This document shows, piece by piece, positions 45,004 to 54,548 of a stretch of DNA of 64,000 bases. The stretch comes from an uncultured Prevotellaceae bacterium. GTDB taxonomy: Bacteria; Bacteroidota; Bacteroidia; Bacteroidales; Muribaculaceae. The position numbers were made by a program, and so were the translations under genes. The DNA lies in contig ONRP01000007.1 of NCBI GenBank assembly GCA_900320245.1, forward strand, positions 1 through 64,000, in the 5' to 3' direction. The first letter of the stretch is position 1. Each line of letters starts with the position of its first letter. Below the pieces are notes generated by a model, which made no database searches, was not told where the DNA came from, and was given only the letters and a program-made list of their open reading frames with translations.

Positions 45004-45078
45004 CATCGGCTGTCGCGCGTGCGATACAATTTAATGCCGATTGTTGCGTTTAATAGTTAGATAATCCACTAATAATAG

Positions 45079-46824
45079 ATGTTGAGAAAGATGAAAAAGA
45101 TGATATTATTGGTGCTGTCGGTCGTGGCAATGGCGCTGTCGGCCTCGGCACAGCATGCGGTTGGTGACTGGCGCATCCACACGTCATTTGTCGGCGATCA
45201 GGTGAAGTCCATCGCCGAGAGCCGCCAATGGGTTTACTACCTGTCGTCGTCGAGTCTGTTCCGTCTCGACAAGGAGACGGGCGAGAACGAGGCGATGACC
45301 CGCGCGGGCGACTTGAGCGACCAGACCGTGTCCAACATCTACTACAACAGCGACAAGGACTACCTGATTGTGGTCTATGCCAATGCCAACATCGACGTGA
45401 TACGCGGCAATGGCAAGGTGGTGAATATGCCCGAAATCAAGGATGCCGTGATGACGTCGAGCAAGAACATCAACGATGTTACCTTTGCCCCTGGCAAAAT
45501 CTATATGGCAACCGATTTCGGCTATGTGGTGATTGATGACTCGAAGTATGTTGTCAAGGAGTCCCACATCTACGGCACTCCGCTGACCTCGGTGGCACAG
45601 GTGGGAGATGTATTGCTCCTGACCACCAGCAACGCGGCCTACTATGGCAATGCCGACAGTTACTATGAGCAATTATCGTCCTTCTCTACTGCCAATATCA
45701 AGACGGGTAGCCGCATCCGTCCCATCAACGACCAGTCGTTCTTCTGCTTGACAGGCTGGACTTGGTGGACCTCGATGACGGTTGATGATCAGGGCATCCC
45801 GCACTTCACAACGAAGTCGCTGATTGAAAACCGCACCGACCTGCTCCAGAAGACCCAAGGAGGTTTCCTGCTCAACGTGCCTCTTGCAGGCAAGTGCTAC
45901 ATAACTGATGAGAATGGTCTGAATCCCGTGGGAACAGAGGTCGGACAGGAATTGTGCAGTTGCAACCCTGACGGCACTGACGACACCTGGTGGGCAGCAG
46001 GTCCCAATGGTCTGCATCAACTGGGCAGCGAGAGTTACTACAAGCCCAATGCCATGTCGATGTCGAATCCCTTCTGGATGACGTATAATAAATCCAAGGA
46101 CCTGCTCTATGTGTCGACCACGGCTGCCAATGCACTTGTCGGAACCGCATTTCCGACCAAGATTAACACCTATGACGGCATGAAGTGGACCGATGTGACC
46201 CCAGAGGGTGCCCCTGAGCATGGCTCGTTCTGGATTGAGTTCCTGCCCGATGAGCCGAATACCTATTTCTTAGGTACCTGGAAGAATGGCTTGCTCAAGG
46301 TGGTTGACAATGAGATTGTCTTGACCTATGATGCTACGAATAGCCCTCTTCGCAAAAAATCTGGTGCGATGCATCCCGTCACGACGATTGACCGCTATGG
46401 CAATGTGTGGGCGCTGCAGTCGCTCGAAAACCCCGAGCATCCTGCCATGGTGCTGCCCGCTGCCAAGGCTAAGCAGAACGTGGCCAATGCCGACGACTGG
46501 CAGACCCCCACCATCGATGGCATCAACACGGGTCACACCGTGCGCGACATCGCCCTGTCGACCCGCAACAGCAACTACGACATCAAGATGTTTTCCGATG
46601 GTGACTTCGAGCAGCCCATCGTCTTCTGGAACAATGGCGGCGAACTGCAGTCGCGACCTCCGCAAGTGCAGTTCAACCAGTTCACCGACCAGGATGGCTT
46701 GCCCTACACCTGGACCAATATCCTGTGCCTCACCGAGGACCTGACGGGACTCGTGTGGATGGGCTCGACCGAGGGCGTCATCTCGTTCAACCCCGCCCAG
46801 GCCTTCTCGGGTGATTCAGGGTGA
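45079..46824 (+). CDS. PorZ-like protein, copy 2, N-terminal part (frame changes at 46821)
   Basis: This 581-residue frame has a signal peptide (MKKMILLVLSVVAMALSASA; the Met at 45091 is a good alternative start). It continues with the PorZ pattern: GDWRIHTSFVGDQVKSIAES, LFRLDKETGE, YLIVVYANANIDVIRGNGKV and MATDFGYVVIDD. It ends at TGA 46822-46824 in mid-protein, where the intact paralogue (39547-41883) reads on for ~190 residues. The missing part is found directly in the -1 frame from GTG 46821, and the join is GTGA. Together the two parts total ~773 residues, against 778 in the paralogue. Possibilities are a recent mutation, an assembly error, coupled reinitiation or programmed frameshifting. 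No promoter was seen in the 75-base gap after the terminator. Confidence 0.75.
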   Translation: MLRKMKKMILLVLSVVAMALSASAQHAVGDWRIHTSFVGDQVKSIAESRQWVYYLSSSSLFRLDKETGENEAMTRAGDLSDQTVSNIYYNSDKDYLIVVYANANIDVIRGNGKVVNMPEIKDAVMTSSKNINDVTFAPGKIYMATDFGYVVIDDSKYVVKESHIYGTPLTSVAQVGDVLLLTTSNAAYYGNADSYYEQLSSFSTANIKTGSRIRPINDQSFFCLTGWTWWTSMTVDDQGIPHFTTKSLIENRTDLLQKTQGGFLLNVPLAGKCYITDENGLNPVGTEVGQELCSCNPDGTDDTWWAAGPNGLHQLGSESYYKPNAMSMSNPFWMTYNKSKDLLYVSTTAANALVGTAFPTKINTYDGMKWTDVTPEGAPEHGSFWIEFLPDEPNTYFLGTWKNGLLKVVDNEIVLTYDATNSPLRKKSGAMHPVTTIDRYGNVWALQSLENPEHPAMVLPAAKAKQNVANADDWQTPTIDGINTGHTVRDIALSTRNSNYDIKMFSDGDFEQPIVFWNNGGELQSRPPQVQFNQFTDQDGLPYTWTNILCLTEDLTGLVWMGSTEGVISFNPAQAFSGDSG

Positions 46825-47399
46825 ACCACATCAAGGTGCCGCGCAACGACGGCACGGATATGGCCGACTATCTGCTGAGCGGTCTGCAGGTCAACGACAT
46901 CGCTGTCGACGGTGCCAACCGCAAGTGGATTGCCACGCAGTCGTCGGGCCTGTTCCTCGTGAGCGCCGACGGCACGCAGATCATCAAGAAATTCAATACC
47001 ACCAACAGCGCTTTGACCTCCAACACGGTCTTTCAGGTGTGCTGTAATCCCAACAGCAACTCGGTGTACGTCACGACACCCTCAGGCCTGTATGAGTACT
47101 TCAGCGACTCGAGTCCTGCCGAGACTTCCTATGACAACATCTATGCCTATCCCAATCCGGTGCGTCCCGACTATGGCGGCGATGTCACCATTATGGGGTT
47201 GATGGATAACTCGTTGGTCAAGATTGCTGATGCCGGCGGCAACGTCATCAGGCAACTCAAGTCGACAGGCGGCATGGTGACCTGGGACTGCTGTGACCAG
47301 TATGGTGACCGTGTCAAGACGGGCATCTACATGGTGCTCTGCTCTCGTGCAAACGGTGGCAGTGAGTCCGTTGTGACCAAGATTGCCGTAGTAAGGTAA
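46821..47399 (+). CDS. PorZ-like protein, copy 2, C-terminal part
   Basis: The 192-residue frame begins with GTG at 46821, overlapping the stop of the previous frame by 4 bases. It encodes the last propeller blades (VNDIAVDGANRKWIATQSSGLF, aligning with VYDIGVDRDNNKWIATNNGVYF in the paralogue). The C-terminal type IX-like domain follows (YAYPNPVRPDYGGDVTIMGL to VKTGIYMVLCS). It has no signal peptide, so alone it could not be exported. It is best read as the second half of the 45079 gene. The upstream -1 frame has a stop at 46812-46814, so any frameshift must occur within the ten bases 46815-46824. Confidence 0.75.
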   Translation: MNHIKVPRNDGTDMADYLLSGLQVNDIAVDGANRKWIATQSSGLFLVSADGTQIIKKFNTTNSALTSNTVFQVCCNPNSNSVYVTTPSGLYEYFSDSSPAETSYDNIYAYPNPVRPDYGGDVTIMGLMDNSLVKIADAGGNVIRQLKSTGGMVTWDCCDQYGDRVKTGIYMVLCSRANGGSESVVTKIAVVR

Positions 47400-47510
47400 C
47401 AGACAACCAATACAGTATCAGAGGACGAACCACTAAGGAGATCTTTGTAAGGACCATCTTGCGCCTGTTTAAAGACAAGTGAAGTGAATCACGATAAAAC
47501 CATTGATACT

Positions 47511-48425
47511 ATGAAACGATTGCTTTTATATGTAGCCGCCATTATGTTTGGCTCGTTTATAGGCCAGGCGCAACCTGCCGTTGAATTGCATGATGTCACG
47601 GCGGCCATTACCGACTCGGTGCGCATCGTGCCCAATTTTGCCATGGGAGACATGCGTTCTTACCGTGCCACGATAAAGACTGTAATGGAGGGGTCAAGTT
47701 CTGACTTTTTATCGATGGATTATCACATGAAAGTAGAATTGGTTGACAGGGATCACTACGGCATGTCCTTAACCCTTGATAATATTGTTTGCGACCAATC
47801 AGCCGACCTGAACATGGAGCAGTTGCTTGAATTATTTGGCACCGAGGGAGTTCATTTCTACTTCAATCGCCATAGCCTGAAGGTGGACAGCATCGATTGT
47901 TCAAATTTGGTAAAGCCATTAACGGAATTGCTGATTAAAGTCTCAAGTGGAATTGACCAAGCGCCGGATGAAGATTCAACACAGTTATTAAATGATGATG
48001 GATTGGATGACAGGTTTATCAATGGAATGGCGAGCAAACTATTTGAAGGCATCATTCAAACCTGGGCCGACCAGTACGGTCGCACCTATGCCATGGGTGA
48101 CTCCCGATGGATTGAAACCGATGAAGACCTTGAGAACACTGAGGTTGAAGATATTGATACCGATATTCAAGATGAAAATGTAGTCGTAGAAGAGTTCGAA
48201 GTTTCTGTGCAATGGGTTCATCAGGCATTTGCCCACATTAACGAGGACGGGACCTTCTTTTACCGGGATACAATCTCGTGGGAATCATTGATGCTCGACA
48301 ACTGGTCGGAGCATAAAGAGGCATCATTCGACGCCAAAGGCTGGCCAGTAGAAATCAATAATACTACCACTATGGGTGATGCCACTACCACTATCCACTG
48401 GCAATTGATTGAGGAGGATGACTGA
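47511..48425 (+). CDS. Secreted protein of unknown function, 304 residues
   Basis: The start ATG at 47511 gives a proper signal peptide (MKRLLLYVAAIMFGSFIGQAQ); an upstream GTG at 47484 would add nine non-hydrophobic residues. The mature part looks beta-rich and acidic (HMKVELVDRDHYGMSLTLDN; EDLENTEVEDIDTDIQDENV). I recognise no family. The middle (about 47690-48400) is distinctly more AT-rich than its neighbours, with codons such as AAT, GAT and TTA more frequent, which may point to a more recently acquired gene. It stands alone after the PorZ-like copy 2. Confidence 0.7.
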   Translation: MKRLLLYVAAIMFGSFIGQAQPAVELHDVTAAITDSVRIVPNFAMGDMRSYRATIKTVMEGSSSDFLSMDYHMKVELVDRDHYGMSLTLDNIVCDQSADLNMEQLLELFGTEGVHFYFNRHSLKVDSIDCSNLVKPLTELLIKVSSGIDQAPDEDSTQLLNDDGLDDRFINGMASKLFEGIIQTWADQYGRTYAMGDSRWIETDEDLENTEVEDIDTDIQDENVVVEEFEVSVQWVHQAFAHINEDGTFFYRDTISWESLMLDNWSEHKEASFDAKGWPVEINNTTTMGDATTTIHWQLIEEDD

Positions 48426-48799
48426 CAATGAATCATACTGATTCCTTCGTCGGTATGTATCGAATTATCGTATCGTCCTGTCGCCCTCTTTATTAAATAG
48501 CATTAGCCCCAAGATTTTTCAATACGAATCACGCTCAGTAAGCGAATTGCACGAAAAAAATAAAAATTTGCATTAGCCCCGCAGGGTTAGAGCCGACTTC
48601 AATATCATTGCGTTCTTTTTGTCACCGTGGTAGGTGGCGCTATCACACATCTGCAAGCGATGGGGTGGACTTGTTCGTTTTTTTTGATTGAAAATTTGGA
48701 TTTTTTCTCTTTTTTCGCTTAATTTGCAACGATTTACAAACGATGTGTTTTTTGAAAAGAGATAAAACCTTTAGTTTAACTGATTAAAATCTAAACATT
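48426..48799. other. Intergenic gap with an 11-bp direct repeat
   Basis: No gene was found in these 374 bases. GCATTAGCCCC occurs twice (48500-48510 and 48570-48580), spaced 70 bp apart. The last 120 bases are AT-rich, and TTAATTTG (48718-48725) is one mismatch from a -7 box for the next gene. Confidence 0.4.
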
Positions 48800-49297
48800 A
48801 TGGCAAAGAAGTTTTTATTGATGATGACCGTGCTTGTGGCAGTGCTGCTGCAGGCTTGCGGCACGACCGACGGCTTGACCAATGCCGAGCGCCAGGCGGC
48901 GATAACCCGCCAGGTGCAGGAGGGGCTTGACACGCGGCACTACACGATTGCCGTGGACTGGATGAAACCCTTGGGTGGCATGGCTCGCCATGTGACCTCC
49001 AACTATGAGTTGAAGGTGAACGGTGATGAGGTGGACAGTTACCTCCCCTATGTGGGCGAGGCCTACCGCTTGCCCTATGGCGGCGGCAAGGGTCTGAACT
49101 TCAAGGGTAAAATCGAGGACTACACCATCACCTATCTCACGAGCAACCGCTCCCACATCGAGTTCCGAGTGACCAACGATGAGGATACCTACTACTTCCG
49201 TATCGACGTGTTCAACAACGGAAAATCCATCATCGACATCATCGCTCAGGAGCGTGATGCGATTTCATTTGACGGAGAAATGGTTTTCAAGAATTAA
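48800..49297 (+). CDS. DUF4251 lipoprotein, copy 1
   Basis: The 165-residue protein has a lipoprotein signal (FLLMMTVLVAVLLQAC, Cys at residue 20) and a DUF4251 domain. WMKPLGGMARHVTSNYELKV, DEVDSYLPYVGEAYRLPYGGG and DAISFDGEMVF are the family's recurring features. The function of DUF4251 is unknown; it is common in Bacteroidota envelopes. A second DUF4251 lipoprotein follows 79 bases downstream, pointing to tandem duplication with divergence. Confidence 0.85.
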   Translation: MAKKFLLMMTVLVAVLLQACGTTDGLTNAERQAAITRQVQEGLDTRHYTIAVDWMKPLGGMARHVTSNYELKVNGDEVDSYLPYVGEAYRLPYGGGKGLNFKGKIEDYTITYLTSNRSHIEFRVTNDEDTYYFRIDVFNNGKSIIDIIAQERDAISFDGEMVFKN

Positions 49298-49376
49298 ACT
49301 AATTACGGAAAAAAACATCTAATTAATAGAAGGCAGTTTTTTGCCGCTTCGTTTAACGTACTAACTCCATAGGATT

Positions 49377-49868
49377 ATGAAAAAAATACTCTTCTTCGCC
49401 GTTATGGCTCTCGTTATGACGTCCTGCAATACCAGCAAGAATGCAACTGTCGACCCCGCACAGGTCGCGGCTGTCAAATCGTTGCTGGAGCAGCAACAGT
49501 ATTTCGTAATGGTCGGCTCAATGCGCCCGTTGTCGGCTCCGACGATGCCTGTCAGCCAGGGGCACAAGATGATTGTGCGCGACGGCATGGTATCTTGCTA
49601 TCTGCCCTATGCCGGCTCAGGACAGAATGTGGGCTATGGCGCCAGCGGCTACAAGGCCATGAATTTCAGCGCACCGGTGCTCGATTACAAGGTGGAGTAT
49701 CCCAAGGATGACCGCGCCCGTGTCACCTTCAGGGTCGACAATGGCGATGACCACTACAGGTTCCATGTCGAGATCTTCATGAACGGTAAGACCACCATTG
49801 ACGTAGAACCGCGCGGACGTGATGCTGTTTCCTACAGCGGCATGCTGCACGGGCTGGAGATGCTGTAA
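49377..49868 (+). CDS. DUF4251 lipoprotein, copy 2
   Basis: The 163-residue protein has a lipoprotein signal (ILFFAVMALVMTSC, Cys at residue 17). It has the same domain plan as the gene before it: MRPLSAPTMPVSQGHKMIVRDG, MVSCYLPYAGSGQNVGYGASG and DAVSYSGMLHGLEM. Identity to copy 1 is modest, so the duplication is old. A strong 18-bp hairpin at 49888-49936 separates it from the convergent sbcC. Confidence 0.85.
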   Translation: MKKILFFAVMALVMTSCNTSKNATVDPAQVAAVKSLLEQQQYFVMVGSMRPLSAPTMPVSQGHKMIVRDGMVSCYLPYAGSGQNVGYGASGYKAMNFSAPVLDYKVEYPKDDRARVTFRVDNGDDHYRFHVEIFMNGKTTIDVEPRGRDAVSYSGMLHGLEML

Positions 49869-49887
49869 TGGCTTTGGAAGAGAGGCA

Positions 49888-49936
49888 ATGAAAATGAAAG
49901 AGGCGGGCCGCTTGGGCTCGCCTCTTTCATTTTCAT
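49888..49936. terminator. Bidirectional terminator between DUF4251 gene and sbcC
   Basis: ATGAAAATGAAAGAGGCG (49888-49905) has a perfect inverted copy at 49919-49936 around a 13-base loop. A-rich and T-rich flanks suit termination in both directions. Confidence 0.75.
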
Positions 49937-49945
49937 ATTGTTGCA

Positions 49946-52900
49946 TCAGGTGGTGACCTGGACGCGGCTCACGGTGTTGTTGTCGGGGTCGCGGAAGACC
50001 TGGATCTGGGTGGGTACGCGCTCCTTGAGCATCTCCACGTGGCTGATGATGCCCACGCGTCGCCCGCCGATGTCGTACAGGCGGTTCAGCGTTTCCATCA
50101 CATTGTCCAGGTAGTTGGGGCTGAGCGATCCGAAGCCTTCATCGATGAAAATCGTGTCCATGCTGAAGATCCGGCCGGTCATGTTGGACAGTGCCAGTGC
50201 CAGTGCCAGCGACACCATGAAACTCTCGCCGCCCGAGAGGGTGGTCACCGAGGTCAAGTCGCCCTGGATGAGGTCGCGCACCAGGATGACGAGTGAGGTG
50301 GGCGAGGGCTCGAGTTCGTAGCGGTTGTTGAACTGGCGCAGGTAGCCGTTGGCGCTTTGCAGCAGGTCGCCCAGGATGTAACTTTGGGCGATTCTGCGGA
50401 ATTTGTTGCCGTCGCTGTTGCCCAGCATGGTATTAAACTGTTCCCACTGCTTGCACTCCTTCTCGGCCTGATCAAGCATGGCCTTCTTGCCCCGGAACAG
50501 TGCGGCATTCTTCTCGTCGTCGCTGAGCCGGGTCTTTTTCTCGGCGATTTGTGACTTCAGGCCGTCGAGGGCTTCCTGTTTTTCGGTGATGGTAGCCTCG
50601 AGACGCTCCAGGTTCTCCTCATTGTAATCGGGTTTCTTGCCTTTCAACTCCTGCAGTTGTTGGGTCAATGTGCCGATGGCGCTCTTGATGCCGATGATGT
50701 TGTCGTTCAGCGTCTGGTGTGCCTGCCTGATGCCGTCAATGTCGGCCTGGGAGTGGCCGATGAGTTCGTGCAGCCGCTCCATCGTCATGGCCGGGTTGAG
50801 CGAGAGGAATCTGTCCAGTGCCTGTTTGCTCGTGGCGGCATTTTCTTTGGTATGGGTCAACTGGGTCTGCCATTGCAGGTATTTGCCGGCCAGTTTGCGC
50901 CAGCGGTCTCCCAGGTTGTCGGGTGCCTGCGGCAGGGTGTTGCCATCGTCGGTGAAGCCCTGGATGCTCTCTTTGTGCTTGAGCATGATGGGGATGGCCG
51001 TGCGGCGCACCTCAAGCGACTGACCCAGTTCTTGACGGGTGGTCACCAAGTGTCGGTAATTGGCCGCTGTTGCCTGCAATTGTGCGATGAATTCATCGTC
51101 GGCATGGTCTTTCCAGTCTTTGATGACCAGCAGGTCGTCTAATTGTTGGGCCATATTGGCGGCCTCTCTCTTGCTGAGGTCGATGAGTTGGCGCTGGTAC
51201 CTGATGGCGTCAGTGATGGTGTTGAGTTGCAGTTCTGCCGTGTGATGCTCCTGCATGGCCTTGTCGAGGCGCTTTTGCTCGGCTTTCATCTTGTCATCAA
51301 GTTCGCTCGCTGCCTTCAGTTGCCCGTTGAGCAGTGCCACTTGGCCTTCAATCTCTGTGATAAGACTGCCAACCATGGTTTCATCGCCCATTTCATCGAC
51401 GTTTTTCCCGCATTGTGCCAGCAGTTGGCGGGTTGCGTTCCAGTGCTTGGCGCGCTCGTCTTGTCGCTTGGCCAGGTCTATGCCTGCTTGCTTGATGAGG
51501 TTCTCATTGTTGGCTATCAGTTTCTCGGCTCCCTTGATTTGAGCGAGGGTCTGGTTCAGGTCGTCTTCGGCCATTTTGAGTTGCTTTCTCAACTCCTCGA
51601 GTTCGCTCTCGGCTTTAGGAGCGAGAAGGGTGGTGATGGTGTTGCCGCACACGGGGCACGTGTCGCCCTGGTGCAGGGTCTTGTGGGCTTGCTCCAGCAG
51701 TTGGTTCCAGTCGGTCATCCGCACGACTTGCTCATGGCAGGCCTCTTTGCGTGCGCGTTTCTCACCGACAGTGGCTTTGACGGCCTCCAAACGGCCGATT
51801 TCATCGGCTTGCTGGTCCTTCAGTTCTTTAAGCCTTGTCTCGGCTTGTGTGACCAGGTCCTGCTTGGTCTTGAAGGTGTCAAGGGCCCGTGAGGCGCTGT
51901 TCCAGTCATTGATTTTGGCACTGATTCCAGTCACGTTGAACTGGGCCAGTTCCTGTTTCAGTTTCTCGACGATGGTCCCCATTTCATCGGCTTTGGCCTT
52001 GGCGGTTTCAACCGCTTTCTGGGCCTCGGGCAGCCGTTTCTCTTCTTTCTCCAGACCCTCGGCATATTCCTTGATGTTGCCGTTCTTATTCCGCCACTGG
52101 TTAAAAAACGAAACGATTTCGCCGATGGCGTCATACATGGCCTTGTTTGTGGCTTCGCTCTCGATAGTTTGCCCCATTTCATCGACTTTTTTCTGAGTGG
52201 CATCGATGTCGGCACTCATGGCGCGCAGGGCAGCGCACAGCAGGTTGTACTCTTGCTGTATGGAGGTTTTCTGGTCCTCGAGTTCCTTGATGTGGTCCAG
52301 TGCGCGCTGGTTCTCTTTGATGTGATGGCGCGCGTCGAGGGTGGCGTCCCAATCCTTGACCAGCGATTGCTGCGCCTTGTGCTCCTCGGTGCTGGTGCGT
52401 GCCACTTCTTTGTCGAGCAGTTCGCTGTTCAGGGCAATGTCTTTCTCTATCCGGGCCTTGCTGTTGAGCCACTGGACCATGGCAATGGCTCGTTGCAGCA
52501 CTGCGTTCATGGTCTTGTGCTGGGCGTCAAGTTGCCCCATTTCTTCGATGATTTTGGCCTTTTGTTCTTCATCGAGCAGGAATATGTTCTCCATTTGGCC
52601 GCTCAGGATTTTGCAGCGGTCGCTCTTCTCCTGGTAGACCTGATAGATTTTCTTGCCCAGTTGGGTGTAGATTCCTGTGCCCGTCATCTTCTCCAGCAGG
52701 TCGGATTTTTCGTTGTCATCGCTGTTGAGGAACTCGGCAAACTTGCCCTGTGCGAGCACTACGGTGCGGAAAAACTGGTGGATGTCAAGCCCGACGATAT
52801 TCTCGATTTCTTCATTGATTTTATCAGAGTTGCTGATGAAGGCCGCAGGTGTGACCCCGTCGGCCGTGCGCAGGACTCTGGAAACCGTTGATATTTTGCC

Positions 52901-53275
52901 GTCAATCTTGCCGTTGGCGCGGTGCGTTTCCCACGTTGCGACGTAGGGGACGCCCTGGTTGTTCTCAAATGTCAGTTCAACACTGGCTTTCACGCTGCCG
53001 CGCCGCAACAGTTGGCGGGGATTGTTGGTCCTCTGCTCCTCTCTTTTATCTCCGATGTTGCGGTCGGTTTCATAGGCCACATTGCGGGCAGCCTTCAAGC
53101 GTGGTGTGCTGCCGTAGAGCACCAGGCACAGGCAATCGATGATGGTGGACTTGCCCGAGCCGGTCTCGCCGGTAATCAGGAATAGACGTTCGTCGTTGAG
53201 CGGGGCCTGGTCAAAGTCGATGACGGCATGCTCAATGGAGGCGATATTTTCGATGGTGAGTCGGTGGAGTTTCAT
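49946..53275 (-). CDS. sbcC: SbcC, ATPase subunit of the SbcCD nuclease
   Basis: The 1109-residue Rad50-like SMC-type ATPase has Walker A GETGSGKS (36-43), two long coiled-coil arms, a zinc hook CPVC (Cys540/Cys543) between them, the ABC signature LSGGESFMVSLALALALS and Walker B FIDEGFGSLS near the C-terminus. With SbcD it opens DNA hairpins and removes protein-blocked ends, limiting palindromes. Its start overlaps the sbcD stop by 4 bases, so the two are coupled. Length is in the usual range. Confidence 0.95.
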   Translation of the reverse strand: MKLHRLTIENIASIEHAVIDFDQAPLNDERLFLITGETGSGKSTIIDCLCLVLYGSTPRLKAARNVAYETDRNIGDKREEQRTNNPRQLLRRGSVKASVELTFENNQGVPYVATWETHRANGKIDGKISTVSRVLRTADGVTPAAFISNSDKINEEIENIVGLDIHQFFRTVVLAQGKFAEFLNSDDNEKSDLLEKMTGTGIYTQLGKKIYQVYQEKSDRCKILSGQMENIFLLDEEQKAKIIEEMGQLDAQHKTMNAVLQRAIAMVQWLNSKARIEKDIALNSELLDKEVARTSTEEHKAQQSLVKDWDATLDARHHIKENQRALDHIKELEDQKTSIQQEYNLLCAALRAMSADIDATQKKVDEMGQTIESEATNKAMYDAIGEIVSFFNQWRNKNGNIKEYAEGLEKEEKRLPEAQKAVETAKAKADEMGTIVEKLKQELAQFNVTGISAKINDWNSASRALDTFKTKQDLVTQAETRLKELKDQQADEIGRLEAVKATVGEKRARKEACHEQVVRMTDWNQLLEQAHKTLHQGDTCPVCGNTITTLLAPKAESELEELRKQLKMAEDDLNQTLAQIKGAEKLIANNENLIKQAGIDLAKRQDERAKHWNATRQLLAQCGKNVDEMGDETMVGSLITEIEGQVALLNGQLKAASELDDKMKAEQKRLDKAMQEHHTAELQLNTITDAIRYQRQLIDLSKREAANMAQQLDDLLVIKDWKDHADDEFIAQLQATAANYRHLVTTRQELGQSLEVRRTAIPIMLKHKESIQGFTDDGNTLPQAPDNLGDRWRKLAGKYLQWQTQLTHTKENAATSKQALDRFLSLNPAMTMERLHELIGHSQADIDGIRQAHQTLNDNIIGIKSAIGTLTQQLQELKGKKPDYNEENLERLEATITEKQEALDGLKSQIAEKKTRLSDDEKNAALFRGKKAMLDQAEKECKQWEQFNTMLGNSDGNKFRRIAQSYILGDLLQSANGYLRQFNNRYELEPSPTSLVILVRDLIQGDLTSVTTLSGGESFMVSLALALALSNMTGRIFSMDTIFIDEGFGSLSPNYLDNVMETLNRLYDIGGRRVGIISHVEMLKERVPTQIQVFRDPDNNTVSRVQVTT

Positions 53276-54480
53276 TGTCTGCTTTCCTCTTCTACTAATT
53301 GTTGAACATAGTTGAACATGGCTTTTTCGTCATCGGTCATTGCCCGACCGATTTTCTCGAGGTAATATTGGTTGGCGACCTCGATGGGCTGTTTGCGGTT
53401 GAACTCTTCAACCGTCATCTGCCGGGACGGGCCTGTAGCGGTGTTCAGCGCGGTCTTCTTGATTTCGCAGAAACGGCCCTGCTGTGCATTAACGGCCTTG
53501 GCGGCGCGCTCCTGTGCGCCGTTGGGCAGGTAGTGCTCAACGGCCACGTTGAGCCTGATGTAGGCGTTCTTGACGTCGTTGCGCTGTTCCTCCACCAGGG
53601 CCAGCGCGGTCACCAGGTCCACGGGATCCTTGGCGGGGATAGTGTGCAGGGGTCTGATGTTCTTGATGGCGGTCGTGGTGACTTGGGGCAGGGCGCCGTG
53701 GGCCTCGATGGTGACGATGCTCACCGAGTGCTCGCACTGCTCGTCAAAACTTACGGGTACCGGGGTGCCGCAGTAGCGGGCATGGTCGCTCACCTGTTGA
53801 GGGCGGTGGATGTGGCCCAGGGCGGCATAGTCGTAGCCCTGGCCCAGCGTATCGATCTCGACGCACTCCATCGTCATGTTGCGGTCGTGGCCGGTGAAGT
53901 CGCTGTTGTTGACGGCGAGGTGGGCCATAAGGACCACGGGCAAGGCGTCGGGATTCCCGGCGTTCACGTGCTCGAGCAGGGCCTCAAAGTAGGCGCGCTG
54001 GCGCTCGCCGCTTTCGATATCCTCGTCGCTCACTTTGGGAAAACTGTTCCTGTGGGCATAGGGCACCGCGGCGACGATGCCCTTGTCCGTCACGGGAATG
54101 ATGTGGCGCTGCAGGTCGGCAAGGCCCTGGCTGTCGCGGGCAATGCCGCCCAGCACCCTCACGCCCGCCAGGCGCCACAGCAGGCTGTCGCTCTCGAGTC
54201 TGGACGCACTGTCGTGGTTGCCGGCGATGACCACAATGGCCATGCCGGGGCAGGCTTTGTGTATGTCGAGCATTCCCTCAACATACATGCTCACAGCCGC
54301 GCTCGACGGTGCTGCCGTGTGGTAGATGTCGCCGCTCACGAGCAGGGCGTCGGGCTGCTCTTGGGCAACGATAGCAGCCAGTTGCCGCAAGAAGTCGCGC
54401 TGCTCCTCGCTGCGGTCATAGCCGTAAAAATTCTGGCCCAGGTGCCAGTCGCTGGTGTGGATAAGTTTAAACATGAACAA
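53272..54480 (-). CDS. sbcD: SbcD, nuclease subunit of SbcCD
   Basis: The 402-residue metallophosphoesterase is the Mre11 counterpart. Metal-binding motifs are HTSDWHLGQ, SGDIYH and VIAGNHDS, followed by LMAHLAVN and LGHIHRPQ. The start may be the first or the second Met (MFMFKLIHTSDWH); the second fits the family better. The -7 box at 54541-54548 gives a leader of about 55 bases for the sbcDC operon. Confidence 0.95.
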   Translation of the reverse strand: MFMFKLIHTSDWHLGQNFYGYDRSEEQRDFLRQLAAIVAQEQPDALLVSGDIYHTAAPSSAAVSMYVEGMLDIHKACPGMAIVVIAGNHDSASRLESDSLLWRLAGVRVLGGIARDSQGLADLQRHIIPVTDKGIVAAVPYAHRNSFPKVSDEDIESGERQRAYFEALLEHVNAGNPDALPVVLMAHLAVNNSDFTGHDRNMTMECVEIDTLGQGYDYAALGHIHRPQQVSDHARYCGTPVPVSFDEQCEHSVSIVTIEAHGALPQVTTTAIKNIRPLHTIPAKDPVDLVTALALVEEQRNDVKNAYIRLNVAVEHYLPNGAQERAAKAVNAQQGRFCEIKKTALNTATGPSRQMTVEEFNRKQPIEVANQYYLEKIGRAMTDDEKAMFNYVQQLVEEESRQ

Positions 54481-54540
54481 TCACTGAATTAAATGGTTCG
54501 ACAAGTTCATACATTTTTCCCTGTTAGGTTTTTCTTTAGG

Positions 54541-54548
54541 CAAATATA
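54541..54548 (-). promoter_or_regulatory. -7 promoter box for sbcDC
   Basis: TATATTTG on the minus strand, 60 bases upstream of the sbcD start. Confidence 0.55.

Noticed and set aside
51380..52190. CCCATTTCATCG repeated three times inside sbcC
   Set aside because: It encodes a recurring DEMG-type coiled-coil segment in the same gene; chance reuse of codons explains it.
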